Assembly (NCBI RefSeq): GCF_001640805.2
Contig: NC_066847.1
Span: 19,087,504-19,151,503, forward strand
From: Lates calcarifer
Taxonomy: Eukaryota; Chordata; Actinopteri; Centropomidae
Direction: 5' to 3'
Length of the DNA: 64,000 bases
The notes beneath the pieces are model-generated. The model saw only the letters and a list, made by a program, of their open reading frames with translations. It was not told the origin of the DNA and searched no databases. The translations under genes and the position numbers were made by a program. Shown one piece after another: positions 1 to 14,302 of this stretch (its first letter is position 1; each line of letters starts with the position of its first letter).

Positions 1-369
1 TCCCGCTGAGCCATGCTCCTTGGTCTGGGGGTTCATCCACAGCCTCTCCCTTTTCCTGGCTCTAGCCTACCTCAGCTCCCAGGCTTCCTGCCCTTCACAG
101 GTCAAACTCAGAGAGAGACTATTGGTGAGAAAAGGGGAGACAGATGACCATTGCATGCACTGGGTTGTCTCTTCCTCTGCTGTGCAGAATGAAGGTGTGT
201 AGCAGGGCCACCGAGGATAAGGTGGTTTCCTCCACCAGAGACAGAAAAATAGAAATATGGCTGTAGTTTGTCCAGAGGTAAGCACATTCTCATGTCAAGT
301 TAATTTTTTTTTAATTTCCAAGAGGGTGGGGAAATTGGTGTAAGCATTTTACACCTGGCCCTCAACCTA

Positions 370-393
370 GTGTGTGTGTGTGTGTGTGTGTGT
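370..393. repeat. (GT)n microsatellite
   Basis: About 12 GT units. Confidence 0.9.
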
Positions 394-3300
394 TTGTGCA
401 ATAATTTCAGTGCACTTCACCAAACTTTACAACCTAATTTCATAATGGTATCTGATTGGAGCCGTACCCCCTACGTGCATCGAACTAATTATTGACAAAG
501 TTTCCAACTGTTGAGATAAATTTGGAAAGACATTTCCCTGCTTTTATGTGATGATCCAGGGCAAAGGATAGATTGTTTTTCTTTCCGCTGCACTAATCCA
601 GGTTGTTGCAGAGGCTTGGCAAGTTAGTTCCCAGATTTAACAGTGCAAGCGAACCCACTAATCACATACATGCACAAGACAGCAAAACTCCCATGTAGGT
701 AGGGCTTTGTGACTACCAATCAGTGTCTGACATGTCAAAGGCTTTACTGGTCAGACTCTTGCATCCAGCTGTGCAAGTCAAGGGCTTTTACTGTACATAA
801 GAAACCAGCTTGGCTCTTGGACCCTCAGTGAACTTGCATGCCCCAGTTATCTGGATGACGCAAGTGAATCAGGGCAGATCCACCACTTGTGTCTCATTAA
901 TAGCAGGCACACCCAGCTGTTGTCATAACGCTGCTGTGTGCACGGCCCTCTGTGTTTCCATCCCTCCCCACTTCATCAGTAACACTTGGTCATCTGCTCA
1001 GTGGCAGTAATTATCTTTTTCTGTCCCACTCTGTTAGGCTTACAGTTGTCATATTCGAGATTCAGGCCTGTTCATTATCATTCTTGACTACACTTTCAAA
1101 GAGGATCAAAGTAGCTTTAACGCTAGTACCAAAGGTCAGGCAACAAAAATACAATAAACACAACCAAAACAATTTAAAAGAACTTACACACAATGTTAAT
1201 CACACACGTATTAAATCACATGCAGTAGTCAATGAGAAGTAAAGTGGCTGTGCATAAAGTATATATAGCAGCACACACGCTGAAATAATAACAGGTTTCC
1301 CAGAGTAATAATAGTTTAAAAATTCAGAAACCAGAACCAGAAAATATCACAGTTTGTGGTTCCAAACTCACTCCACACTTTATTAGACTTTTTATTTTTT
1401 TCATCAGATGGAAAACGTTTTATTACTCTGAAATTTATTGAGCTCCTGATCCAAGGGAATGTGACCACTGAATACAAGTTTTAAATGAGTTTTCTCACCA
1501 TAAATGGTCTATTAAGATTTCTGTTGTTGAAAGAAACGGATAAGACGAGACAGAGATATTTGAATTTGAAAGCAAAGTAACCTGCAGGGTCAGTTTGAAA
1601 GTGTACAGAAAGCTCAAAGTGAAGATTTGTAAACTTTGGGTTTTGGTCCAAGCATCTCTCATGAATGCTGTAGTTGTTCTACAACAGAGACCACTTAAAA
1701 CCAGACACAGATGCTAAAGAGGCATTTTGTGTTGTATGAAACTGGGTTGTACCAACACAACATAAATTTCGACAGTACTAAATAGGCTATTTCATGGCAA
1801 ACAAAGGTACAATATGAGAGCTGGATTCTTTAAGTATCATTCATTTTAAACAAGTTTTAATCAACAAAGCTAAAGACATTTTAGTCAGTAAAATTTCTGC
1901 TAGTATGAGGCTTCAGTGGTCTAAATAATAGGCTACTTCTGTTGATAGGCTATTAACTCAAAAAATATCCTGCCTAAATTAGCGTTAGCATTACAACCAT
2001 GGCCCTTGACAATATTATGTTAGCATTAGCCTACCTTTTTACAAACATAGGTGTGCTGGCCTACATGTTTTTTTTTTGTTAGTCCCACCTACTTTCTTGC
2101 CATTTCTTGTTTAACTTTCAGTGGGACATGGACGTATTAAATCTGTTTCTTCCAAGAACCAGTAATGTTAGCTAATTTAAAGTATAGCATAGCCTGAATT
2201 ACAAGCACTTAAATCAGCTTTTGAAGAAGAGATGGGGCGGTGGGTTATTTAACCAGTCAAAACCACACATAAATACAGTTTGTTGAATAAAACAGTAATT
2301 ACTGTGGTTAATTTATCCATTTATTTGTCTTTCATGCATTTCACCATAGATCCCATTTTCCAAGATGACTTTTTATTTCGTTTTTGTCTTGTTTTTATAG
2401 AGAAAAAGGTATTTTTCCCTCATATTTTTTGATGAAATTAATACTGACGCTATTGTAGTTCTAGTGCCAACTGTGATTTGTGATTATGTCAGAAATTAAT
2501 ATAACAAAAACTCCACAGGAAAAGCAAAGAACACATTCACCCTCCATCATCGCTGTTAGCTGGTGACAGTGGCGTCACTCACAGCACACCCCAATGGCTC
2601 AGAACACGTCTTTTACTTCTCTGTCCTTTCCGTGACCCATAATTCCCTTCTTCCTGCCCACCTAACTCTTAAAGATTAACAGAGTGCTCACTACCTGTCC
2701 ACCTGCTAGAGGCATCACGTTTACGGGCACCAGGGTAATCTCAGGGGTCCAGTTGGTTTTCTAATCCTTGGAAACAGAAATAGAGAGCTCGGCCAAGGGC
2801 AGGCTGTTCAATTTCCAAGGGGATATGTTATTGGAACTGCCATTGTTCAGCCCGGGAGGCCACCTGTATCAATATCAGAATTTACTGTGCCAAATGCAAC
2901 TTATTTGGATATCGTGTTTTCTTGGCATTACTAAGATGTTACATGAGTTTACCTTGATTATTGCTTGGACTTTTTTCCAAGTGAAAAGATGAAAAAAAAA
3001 AAGCTGGCATGTGCACTGATTTGTGGCAATGAAGGTTTTTACAGAGGTCATGCCCTTGTTCCAAAGCACACAGGGGTGTTTGGTAGCACCACCAGGTTAC
3101 TATAAAGTTGTACTTGAAGCTTTCATTGGCTTCATCTCCCCCTCCTGACTCGAAATATACCCTCAGGATCTCTCAGTGTCACCTGGATATCTGTAGCCAA
3201 TGTGAAACCCGCAGAATGTGAAGCCATCTCTGTTACGCACGCCAACAACAATGGAAGGGCTGCTTGGACCACATTTTGAAGGTTTTGGTTGCAGAAGCAA

Positions 3301-4851
3301 TTTTGGAGCTATCAGATTGAAACTCAAGATGCCAGAGCAAGTCAATTCTGTCAGGAATTTCTCAGAGGGGTGTGTGCCTTTTCAAAGCTACTTTCTTAAT
3401 GCAAGAAAAAAAAGGAAAGCCTTTCATGGCCAGGGAATCGCTATCACAATGGAGATGAAGATGCCACTATGAGGTTTTAGAGTCTCAAATGTCTCCACTG
3501 TTTAAAGAGCTATGTCTTTAACTCTGAGGTTGTCCATAACAAAGCTACTCAGGTATTTAGGTGGCCTGAATGTCTTTGATAAGGTATCATATTATATTTC
3601 CATAAGTAGGTGAGTTGTCATGTTAAGGTGTAACACTATTCCATTAATTTTAGGGGCGCTGTTATCTGTTCTGTCACTGAGCACAGTCCAAAACTTAATG
3701 GACCCTCTGATTTTCGGTTTTTAGGGTCTGGTAGCTACATTTCCCTCATGCACACTCATACTGTACTTTATTAACTTTTTGAGATTTTCTTCCACTTCTG
3801 ACTGCATGTATGTAACACAGTCTAAACTAAGTGATTTATGTGATATGCTCCTGTCTTGATGTGTGTGTGTTAGCACTGTAAGTCGAGCATGATATATCTC
3901 TCCAAAACTGTATATTCCTGCAGGATGGAGGGTGTAGAGTGTGCAGATGCGCTGCACACTCATGACAAACCTGCTCCTCCTGACAATAAACCTTGATTCA
4001 GTGCCTCAGCTTGTGTAGATTTTAGCGCTGCTGAGAGACAGCTTCCAACCACTTGGCTGTTCTTAGGTTTCATGCCACCAGGGGTTTGCTCTTCACTCTG
4101 AAAGAATAACATTTCTTACACAAACTGAAGCCACAGCCAGCAAGTTTTGAAAGACAGATCCCTCATCTCAGGGTGAAACTTACCTGCTTTGCCAGCTAAC
4201 TTGTCAAGTTTGTCCTATTTAGAGTGGAACTGTAGTCGCTCTTTGGGGAAGGCATCAGTCCTGTAATACCATCACGGCAGTTTCTGTCTGCACTAACAGT
4301 TTAAAAAAAAAGGCATCTGTAATGTTTTTTAATATATTTAATAGCAATATAGAGTAGTGCTTACACAGAGGGAGTAAATGATATCCAGTCTTCATTTCAG
4401 TAAGCTCCATGCTCATGCTGTCTGCCATCAAACATAGTTCATTGGTGCCTAATGGATGAGGCTTACGCAGCTTAGAATGAAAACCAAAAATTGTCTTTTT
4501 ATCTGTCATTATGGTGCCAGAACAGCACAAGAGCCAGGCCAGTCTGCCTAAGTATCAGGATGGGAGAAAGTCAAACTGTCTTCCCATAGATTAAATGGTT
4601 TTTGTCAGCGGACTCCTCTGTGAGCGTTCTGTTGTAGCATGTTTCTGAAAAAGGAACGTCAGGGAGTGGGAGGCGTCCAGTGATTCTTCAGTGGGCTTGT
4701 ACTGTAACCGTGCCCGGGCAGTGCCAAACCCTGCTCCCTGCTGAGCTGACCCTGGGCACACGCTCCAGCTGTGCAAACACAGCCACATTGCTGAGCAGAC
4801 ACTCGCGTCCAGGCTGAGCCAAATCCAATTATTTGCCTTGCCTTGAGCCTC

Positions 4852-4873
4852 TTTTTTTTTTTTTTTTTTTTTT
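4852..4873. repeat. poly-T tract, 22 nt
   Basis: An uninterrupted T run in non-coding sequence. I see no retrocopy attached to it. Confidence 0.9.
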
Positions 4874-7800
4874 GTTTCATTTCAGTAGCACACATTCAGC
4901 CACCTTCCTCGGTGCATGTGAGCTACGCTGCCAGGCTGAACAAGACTGACAAATGCAACACTGTGGCTTCTTTCTCCTCTATATTTCTCTCGTGTGAACG
5001 TTCCACCGGTTGTCAGCATAATTTCTCTGCCTTTTTCTCATTTTACTTCCCATAACTCTGCCGTGACAGTAGGTATCCATTTTGTTTGAAGGAGAACCAC
5101 CAAAGTCAACAGGGAGGGGATGTGAGCCACTCGATGGTCGGCCAGTTGAGACAGACAGCGGGCAAAAAATGTATTTGTCAGGATGGTCCAGCCCATGTGA
5201 ACATAAGCATCCAGCCAGTTATATTACCCCCAATAACCTTTGGTGCTTCAGGTCATATTCCTCAAAAGAGAATTGCACTAACTTGGGTTTTATTTGCATG
5301 CTTGACCATCATTTCTATTGGTACTTGTTCTCACAAGTTAACCGACATATTTGAGGGAACAAAGGCAAATACTAAAATTATCACACACACCAGAGAGAGA
5401 GAGAGAGAGAGACTTTTACCGCCATTTTAGGTCTGAGGTGTTAATATTGAAGGCAACTGGCTCGAGCCATGTGACCCACCAACGAGTCACACCTGGGTTC
5501 ATGTGACCCTAATGACTCACATGACGACAGGGTGGGTTAACGACTCTCAGGACCACCTTGGACGTTAAATACCTGGGACTCCCCAACCAGTTTCTAGAAA
5601 TGAGGAATCTGTCTAATTGTTTCAACTTCTTGTTTTAATTGCCCTCTCTGACTTCACTGTAACAATTCTGCCATTGTTTCTAGACCTTACTAAGTACTTT
5701 GGTGAGTACAGTGTTATCATCACTCACAGAAATGATAAAGATAGGAAACTGACGGTTAATCAAATTGTAATTTTAGTTTCCATCTTGTAACTCTGTATCG
5801 CTGTGCTTAGATGTGCTGCCAGGTAATACAACTATCTGATTTAGCACAGACTGCTCTAAATGGATCAAAAGCTGGACACAGAAGCTTGGAAGCTGCAGTC
5901 CCCCCACCCCAACTGATAAAGTCATTACATAGATCAATTGTGTGCAGTTATGTCTCACTGTGTGTAGCTGATGTTCATTTGATCTGTTTACCAGTGTCTG
6001 CAGACAAAAGGCTTCTCCCTGCCTCTGTCTAGGAGAACAAAGGCAGTAGAAGAAGAAAAGTACGGACTATCACGTTGCTATCAGCTTGACAAGCAGAGAG
6101 GCTGATCAGGCTGCAGACATAAGCTGACATCTTAATGGCTGCAACCTTGATTCCCAGTCTAACTTTCTCTCTTTCTGCTCTGTTAAATATTGAGTGGAGA
6201 ATATTACCACAAGTATCTGATTCCAGCTACAAAGGCACATAGAAATATGCGCGTTGTATTAAACAGTCAGTGCTCTCAGTGTGTCCTGCACCAGAAGGCA
6301 ACGCATTTTGCATGCTGTGATTATCCACCCATGCAAAAATCCCACTGCAGTAATTCTACATTCAAGGCCAAGTACTTAAAATTAGTCAAACACACAGACT
6401 AAGTTGTGTACACAGAGGAACGGCACTGGGTAATTCTCCCCACATATTTGGAAACTGTCACTCTGCGAGCACCACTGTTGGAACAAGTTAAGTGTTATCT
6501 TAACTGACAATGGTTTGTTTGGGAAAGAATTTCTTCAATAGTTTTGGGTGAGATCAGCGCAGTAACACCCTAACGACTGAATCTTTCCATTTCCGATGAA
6601 CCAGTATGTCCCCCGCTTTACATATAAACTGACCTAGTAGGCAGCAGGAGAAGCTACTTTTGGCTCTGCTGTTGCTTTGGAGCTAAATGATTTTCCCGAG
6701 ATAACAGAGCGCTTGTCGGCTGGGCCCACAGGGAACCCTAATGCAAAAACAAACATAGCATATGCTGTCTCTCCGTGTTTCTGGACCTAAATGCGAATGA
6801 CCTGAGAAGCTTTGAATACAGTGGACAAACAGATGTTCCTGGAATTTGAACATATGTGTACGTGCATCAAGAAAAGCTAAGTTGAACAGAATTATAAGAC
6901 TGCAACACAAACACCACAACAAACCTGAAGTTCCCTATAGGGAAATTACTATAGTTGAGGAGAATAACACTGCACTATTTACATGGGCAGTCACATGTAC
7001 TGAGACACATACAGTACATAAAGTTACACAAACAGAGGCCCCTCTAGTGGACCCATACGTGGTGTCAAATAAATCTCCCATGGCGTGTTTAAGAGTTCAA
7101 ATGGCGCCTCCAATCTGTCTCTTTAATACAAAGGGAATGTGGAGGACAAAATGTGCCAACTCACCCCCTCGCCCCCTCATCCACCCAGCACTCCCCCTCC
7201 TTCAAAAGCCACTTTGGCTGCATCCCAGATGTCAGGGACGTCATTCGTCAAACCGGCAATTACACAAGTATGACAGGGATGTTTGAATAATTTTTCCTGA
7301 CGTGCCATCATTGTCGCATGTCTCGGCAATCATCCTCCATTATCAGCATTAAGACACTCGTTTTCTCAGTGTCTATCATGTCGGAATATATTTTTGTTTC
7401 TATAAGATATTTTGGTTGCAGATTAACCTTTCCTGAGAGGTTTTATCCTGCTCTTTTTATTGTTGTCTGTCAGTCCTCTGGGATAATTGCATCCTTTGGA
7501 ATCTCAGTATATTGACAAGACAATGGATGGACAACATTAAGTTGTCACATTATGTTGACAATATCATCGTAGACTCATTGCGAATACATTATTGACTCTG
7601 ATCTTTTGTGTGTGTCTCAGAAACCGTTCCCCCGGGGCGATTGTCATATTTAGAGGACCCTAGACGAATCACTGGGTTTCCCCAGCTCATCTGTCAGAGC
7701 GATGATGATGTTGTGGTTTGTTTGGCTGCAGGAGAATGTCGAGTCAAGTGGGGATGTCTGGGAGCGTCTGCCAGACGGAGGCTTGGGCCCTTCTAAAACT

Positions 7801-9374
7801 GAATCAAGTTATTGTCAACATTTGTTCTGGTGTGGTAGGACAATCTGAACATGGCATTTTTATTGGCCAAAGTTGGCTGTGTTTAAAAAATGCTCTTCTA
7901 AACACAGATAACATTTTACACAGTTGATACAGCATTAACATTAATGACAGTTAAATTGCTGTGTGATGGATATCCATGACTCTATTACAAATTTATGATA
8001 AAATTGCTGTTTTAAAAATACTGGGTCTTGCCAGTGTAAGAAATTGCACATTGATATTCAAGTTTACAAGGTTTTTGTGTTGTCCTGTCCTCCTACTTGT
8101 CAACATAGAAGTTGGGTCAGAGGCAAACTAAATTGAAATTGAAATGCACTCCTTTAGAGAATAAAAAATTTAGTAAAAAAAAAAAAAAAAAAATAGAATT
8201 CCTTCTACTTAGTTATAGAGAAGGACAAGGGAGCTGATAAAGTCCTATTCTGGGGTTTTGCCAGATGCACACAGGCATCTGTCAAAACGTATGAAAAGGA
8301 TTACATAGATTTGCATTTATCTCTGCCGGTCTCCTTACACCTGGAGCCAGAAGAATAAAACTCTGTCACTGTCACTCTGTCAAATTCTTCTCTGAAACTC
8401 TGTATGCACATAGATAGAAAAAAAAATCATTCTTTTTGCCCAGTTATACAGCTGTGTGTATGCCTGGTTCTGTTTTATAAATCTCATATTATTAGTGACA
8501 TGTCAATAATTCTGCCTGCTCCATGAGAACAGTAATTTAATAATTCAATACACCTGCAAACCACCATCTCAATCATCATTATTAAAAATCTGAGACTTAA
8601 TGACTTTATTTATAGCACAGATAGTAAAACATCTTACAAAGTGCTTCACAATAAACAATAAAATGAAAAGAACACTAACACATGGAAATAAAATGATGCC
8701 AATGCAAATAAAAGACACAATAAAACAAATTTACCACAGAGAAATAATCAAAATGAAGTTTATAGATGTGGCTCTGTCGCTGTGTAGACTGCAGAACAAA
8801 CATCAGTGAAACTGGCAGCGAACATGACATTCTGACAGCGCACTCTGTTTTAATAAATACCACATTATGTGTGGGAAGTGGCATTGGTATGTGTGAATCA
8901 TTTACATACAAACATATTATCAAAGGCAAACTACACAGAATCCTGCTCTGTGAGTTGTACTGCAAGTTTACAAAAAGAATAAGTCCTCATTAACTAGATC
9001 CATATCTAAGATGACTCATCAGTGTGTGTGACACAACAGAAATGAGGGAGGGAAGCACTTAATGTAATAAATAAAGTAAATTATAGGTTTACCAGCCACA
9101 ATGCCATGACCATGTATCAAATCCCTCCGAGCCACAAAATGACAATTTGGGTTCCGTAATTTATAATCATTAGTTTCAGGGTTCAATCTGCAGCATTCAT
9201 TTTAATCAGTTAATAGGGCACACACACACACACACTGCTACATCTCCAGAGTATTGAAGGATGTGGCCACTGTCATGCACACGCTATAAAGAGAGAGCAA
9301 TTGAATGTAAGTTTAGGTCTAAGTAACAGGCAGAGAACCCAGCTTACTGGTAAACATCCAAAATTCTTTCCACT

Positions 9375-9827
9375 TTGTGCCCAATGTGCAGCTGGCTCCC
9401 AGTAATGCAGAACACAATTGAAGAATGGAGTGTGGATTATGGAGTGGAGCGCTGGATAGTTAAAGATGCCACGCTACAGGCAGGGCAGCATTTCAATATT
9501 TTGCCTCGCTTCCAGCCACATGAGATCAGGGCTCGAGAATGCCACAGAATATGGAAATTAAGATTGTTCGATGGTCAGGCAACTCCGCAAATGAGGGGCT
9601 TAATTTGGGAGCAGGAATGCAACAGCGATTCGTCAGTAACCGCAGACGGTGCTCTGGACGGGAGCACGGCTTTAATGGCGCATTTTGATGTCGGTGAAAA
9701 CAGTTTAGGAAACTCGGCAGAACAAATTTGTTGGCCTTTGCTGTGGTATGAGAATGGGGTCTTCACAGATTGTAGTTTCTCTCGCGCTCACATAGCAGTA
9801 AAGACGTCCTTTGCAGTACCTTGCTGA
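9375..9827 (+). other. complex non-repetitive block, 150-codon open frame, probably non-coding
   Basis: A 453-nt frame is open with an ATG, higher in GC than its surroundings and without repeats. The translation starts MCPMCSWLPVMQN and has no recognisable domain, and the 5' end overlaps ordinary AT-rich sequence. I read it as a candidate conserved non-coding element rather than a gene. Only a cross-species alignment can tell. Confidence 0.2.
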
Positions 9828-12564
9828 ACACCCTTGAGGTTTAATTTGATTGGCCTTGAGACCAGCACCTTGCCAAGTTTGTTCTTTATCTATTTCAAAG
9901 AAAAGAGCGATAACTGGATAGGTCTTCTGGGAGGTCTGGCATGGACAGCTTGCATGCATTTCATGGAGGGATCCATGTTTGGGGCATTGCCACTGTCAAT
10001 CCTGCAGAGACTTACAGTGGGATGTCGTATTGAATAAATGGATAGAATAGGATAAAGTTACTAGATCTCAGAGGGCTACTTGATTTTTAGCCCCTGAACA
10101 ACAGCCAAGAAACAGCCAGTCACCAAAATCCAGACTGTGCTGCACCACAGGTCAATGTCCAGACACTTTTTTTTCTGATATCGGCAATAAAATCATATTA
10201 TTCTACTTTTTACTATATGTTTTTATACACTAAACGTGTAAAACTTGTGGAATTTTCCCAAATATGTTTTAGCGAAGTCAAAAAAAAAAAAAGACTCAAA
10301 AGATGAACAGCACACTTCAAAAATATTTTCATTTGAGATCGCATTTCTGTTTGTTTTTTAAGATACCGTAGGATGAGTCTGGATGAGTTTGAGCTTCCAG
10401 GTCAGTATGAACTTGAACATCAGATGAGCTTTTTGAGTGATCACAAACCTGCCCTCCTACTCATTTCTTGATGAGATGTTGGTTCTTGTGCATAACTCAG
10501 ACTAAAAAATGCAGTTTGTTCAAAACCCCCCAAAAAAACTAAATAGCGCTATGTCAACATTTTTAATATAATGGAGAAAAGTAATCATTTTCTTAGTGAG
10601 AAGCTTAAGACTAAAACCTGAATAGAAAGTTAAAAGAGAATTACAGGGGCGCCACTACAAAAACCCATATAAACTGTTATCATCAATCATCCAGTGACAG
10701 TCACCTTTATGTGTGAAATTACCCTGGTGTTTTGAATCAGACGTGCAGGAGCACACATGTACTCAGCAGTGAACTCGTTGGCCTGCTTCATGTGGAACAC
10801 TGTGTTGTAATTGTGCCACCCAGCTGTCAATCCTTCTACAAACTGACATGATGAAGGAGGACAGATGTTTGTATTTGTGTGTGTGTGTGTGTGTGTGTGT
10901 GTAGTTGGCTGTACAGTTGTGACTGACACTGTGAATTGAAATCCACTGCTTAGTTATGGCTCTCTCGAAGATACCGCTACTCCATTAATCTTTTGTAGCT
11001 GCTTTTGTTGGGGGCGGGCGACCTTGTGTTCGCACACTCGCCATCACACACACACAGCTTCATTACTGTTAGAAGTCGGTGGTCATGGTTGCTTAACACC
11101 GCCGGGCAGAGCCGCAGATGGGCCAATGAATTGATCAGACTAATGAAAAGCTGTGAGGGAGAGCTGTCACACAGCTGCTGCAGAGTCCTCTCCGTCCCTG
11201 TCTGATGGTTGGACTGCTGCCAGCGTTGTGTTAATGTGATAGTATGCTGCGTTCACTCTCACTATGCAGCAGGGATAGTTTTCAGTGACGCTCTCATGGT
11301 CGGTTACACCATGTAGTTGTATGGTCTGGATAGTGAACTGAGTACAGGTGTTACGTGTCCTCACGTTTTCCTCAGTACAAACAACATTTTCACATTACAG
11401 AGAGTAAGAGGCTTTAAAGAAAAAAATATTCTTTCCTTCATCCTCTGGGTTATATTTCATTTTGATGAATGTATGAGACCAAAAAATGCACTATTTTGAC
11501 TGTATTTTTCACACAGGATCTATTATTAAAAGTGTCTGTAGTTTAATCTTTTTGTCACATCTGTGTAGTGAATTGGCCACATATAGAAAATCCTCTTTAA
11601 TATGATGCTGATCCATTTGTTTTTCTCAAATCTCTAAGTTTGTACTTGTATCCCTGCCCATATTGTTTCTAAAGACTGTCTTACCCTGCCCCCTCATTCT
11701 AATCATTAACATTTGGAGGCTCCTCTTGGTGGGAAAGTCAATGATGGATTTGTTAAGTCTGCTTTTGAGCCTAAGGTCAATAAGCCAGAGGAGGAGAAGA
11801 TGGATGATTTCGGGAAACTAGCCCCGGTCTCATCCCCTGAAAACTTGATCTGGTCATGATTGTCCACCCTCACTTGCTTGAGTTTCACACTCTTACATAA
11901 CCTTCCCTCCTGTGTTACATGCTGGAATCGACTACAGCTGAGGGCCAAGGCCATCCATCATGGGCCGAGGCAGTAGTCGGGAAAACAAGTGACTTTTTTG
12001 TCTTTAAGTGGGTGTGATGGAAGATGCAAACTGGGTGGATGTCTTAAAGCAGAGCTATTATGTCAAAGCTGAATCCAGCTGAGGTCTGTCAGCTGCTTCT
12101 TTTTCTTTCACTCATTGGATGGAGAGTTTAGCCCAACAAAGATGGAGCACAGGGGAATAATGAAAAGAATTTGATGATTCAGGAACCAAATCCATGTCAG
12201 CGCAGCGCAGTTCTTTTATTTAATTGTGATGAACAACTGTAGTTTACATGTAAATTGTTTTTTTAGCTCGCTACTTTGAAATTTTTCAGCATTCACGTCC
12301 TGCAGTGATATTTCCTCTATGCATGGTACAGAACTTGATGTGTTGCAGGAAGAACCGGCATCTATCAGCAAATGACATGAGATGTGTCCAGATGTGGTCT
12401 ACCCTCCTGTGCAGCTGGTGTTCAGTATACAGTTATACCCAAAGGGTCAGGAGTGTCACCCCTTCGTCAGACTCTTGTCATCGCACTTCACTGTATTCTT
12501 CAGTGGGCCTGCTTTAACCTTGTTCTGAAACAAGAAACACATCCAGAAGTTTCTCAGGCCGTCA
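9828..12564. other. non-coding stretch
   Basis: There is no supportable gene. It contains a (GT)n array at 10876-10902 and a short A tract about 10279-10292. Otherwise it is ordinary complex sequence. Confidence 0.6.
10876..10902. repeat. (GT)n microsatellite
   Basis: About 13 GT units. Confidence 0.9.
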
Positions 12565-12703
12565 GTCGTCTATCCATTTTCTGCTGTTTATCCAGAGAAG
12601 GGTTGAGGTGGCAGCAGCTTAAGCCTCTCAGAGAATCACAACCTTAACGTGGTGGAGGGGTTTATGTGTCCTGGTGATCTGGAAGCTGTGTTGTCAGTGG
12701 CAA
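12565..12703 (+). mobile_element. degraded fish retroelement fragment
   Basis: The text tctatccattttctgctg, then a block with ggcagcagcttaagc, then aacgtggtggaggggttta, follows a consensus I recognise as scattered in fish genomes and attribute to a non-LTR-type retroelement. There is no coding capacity. Class assignment is from memory. Confidence 0.5.
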
Positions 12704-12930
12704 AAGACCCCTATTTTTTTGTTTTAAACACTGAGATGTATCACCTCACGTGGAACAGGGAAACAGGTGCTTCCCACTGTAGTCAGACCTGGTGACTGAG
12801 CAGAAGAAGAAGCCCCCCAAAAAATTACATTGTACTGCCACCATTTGGGCCCACCACCTCTCCAAAAAGAATAAGAATTGGGATTGGGTGCTGTGTAAGA
12901 TGGGTTAAGGCAGGCATTGCATAATCTTGA

Positions 12931-13190
12931 TTTAAAGCTGCATTTATCTTTTTTTGGTCACTTAGGAACAGAACTTCACAACAATCTGATTGCCTCACAC
13001 ACATTCCTGCCTTCTGTGCAACCAATGGGCCTATAAACCCATGCGCTGAAAAATGCTAAAATGCAAAAGGAAACAGAGTCACATGATGATTTGTCTCTTT
13101 TTCTTCTTCACAATGAGGGACACCTTCTCATTACTGATAATCATTTGGGCCCATTAGTCATATAAAAATATTGATTAGTGCAGCTTTAAA
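12931..13190. mobile_element. 260-bp MITE-like element with perfect 12-bp terminal inverted repeats
   Basis: It begins TTTAAAGCTGCA (12931-12942) and ends TGCAGCTTTAAA (13179-13190), exact reverse complements. Its right end, TTGATTAGTGCAGCTTTA, recurs exactly at 25185-25202. It is non-coding and too short for a transposase. I could not define a target-site duplication. Confidence 0.6.
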
Positions 13191-14302
13191 AAGATAATCA
13201 GAACAGAATTCCCATCTGACTTTCTACATAATTAAAATAAATAGGGATCATCAAGAACAAACTCAAACTGTCACTTAATACTCCATGTCACTGAACAGTG
13301 CTTGCAAAAAGTAATCCACAGTAGGTATCTGATTTGGTAATCCATCGGTTAATTTATTTTTCCTATCTGGCTTGTTTTCCAGATTTGATAGTTTTATTTA
13401 ACAGTATAATAGTTTCTGTCTGTCTAATGTGTTCACGTCAGTCAAACATTACTCTTCAAATTGCTCATTGTTCTTCCAAGCAGCTTAAGTATCTTATATG
13501 GTGCAGTCCAGTTCCCCAAGGAGCCCTGCAACCACTAAATCAGAATGACATTTCTGCACAGCTGCTTTGTTTGTGTGCTTTCTTTCACCAGCTCAAAAAG
13601 AACCAAAGAGGATCTTTGTAGTCTTCAAATCAGCACCTTCACCGTGGTGCTCCTACACTGCAGAGAGGCCCCACTGACTTTCCATTCGACTACAGCCCAG
13701 AGAGAATCATGCAGAATCATCAGTGCAGTGGCTGCGGTGTATGTATTGTGTTCAGAAAGAATACTTTTGCTTTTGCGGTCTTACAGTATGTTCCGGTGCA
13801 TGCTGTTCGCCGAGCTGTCAGAAGTCTTCTGCGGGCCTCATTAAAAACCTCCACATTAAATATAATAGCAGTCGTTACCTGAGCGGAAAAAACCACACGA
13901 CGTCTGTTGCAGAGATTAATGTTAGTGGTGAAGCTATTTTTGCATTGAGACGTCTCCCTGCTGGCTAATGGGATACAACAGCCTCCGCAGTGGATTTTAT
14001 AGCTCCATCTGTTCGGACTGTAAGACGGTGGAAGTCGGCATTGGGTTGTCCCAACACATAATTAGCTCCCCGCTAAAGTGACACTCCATGATGAGCCCTT
14101 GTGACCTCACACATGGTCAGCAGGTGGACTAACCTGTCTACTTAGCAGAAAATCTGCTACTTGCTAATGTTGCACGCTCTGACTGGTCAAGCGCTCAAGT
14201 AGCAGTCAGCTTGTGGTCAGCCCGGGAGTGAAGAACTGTGATTTATTGTAAGGGCACAGCCGGTGTGAGCATTACAGTATTTGGTCTGTGTTTGTATTGC
14301 AG

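Larger units (their letters stand above)
1..9374. other. non-coding stretch, left flank
   Basis: I find no supportable gene. Short open frames here have no splice or family support. Contents include (GT)n at 370-393, a 22-T tract at 4852-4873, (GA)n at 5392-5412, poly-A at 8175-8193 and (CA)n at about 9220-9235. Around 8600-8720 the text (tttatttatagcac, then aaagtgcttcaca) resembles the tail of a common fish interspersed repeat. 7040-7330 is unusually free of simple repeats and may hold conserved non-coding sequence. Confidence 0.6.

Noticed and set aside
1..202. Signal-peptide-like open frame (GFIHSLSLFLALAYLSS) and a 24-nt microexon-like segment at 101-124
   Set aside because: The frame starts at TTG, not ATG, is cut by the window edge, and a 24-nt match to splice signals is too short to be meaningful.
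6846..7286. 146-codon + strand open frame
   Set aside because: It has no domain, splice signals or coding-like composition. It overlaps a repeat-poor, possibly conserved non-coding stretch.
7732..7841. Acceptor-like gctgcag followed by an open frame (ENVESSGDVWERLPDGG)
   Set aside because: The donor is poor and far, there is no family resemblance, and the length is within chance expectation.
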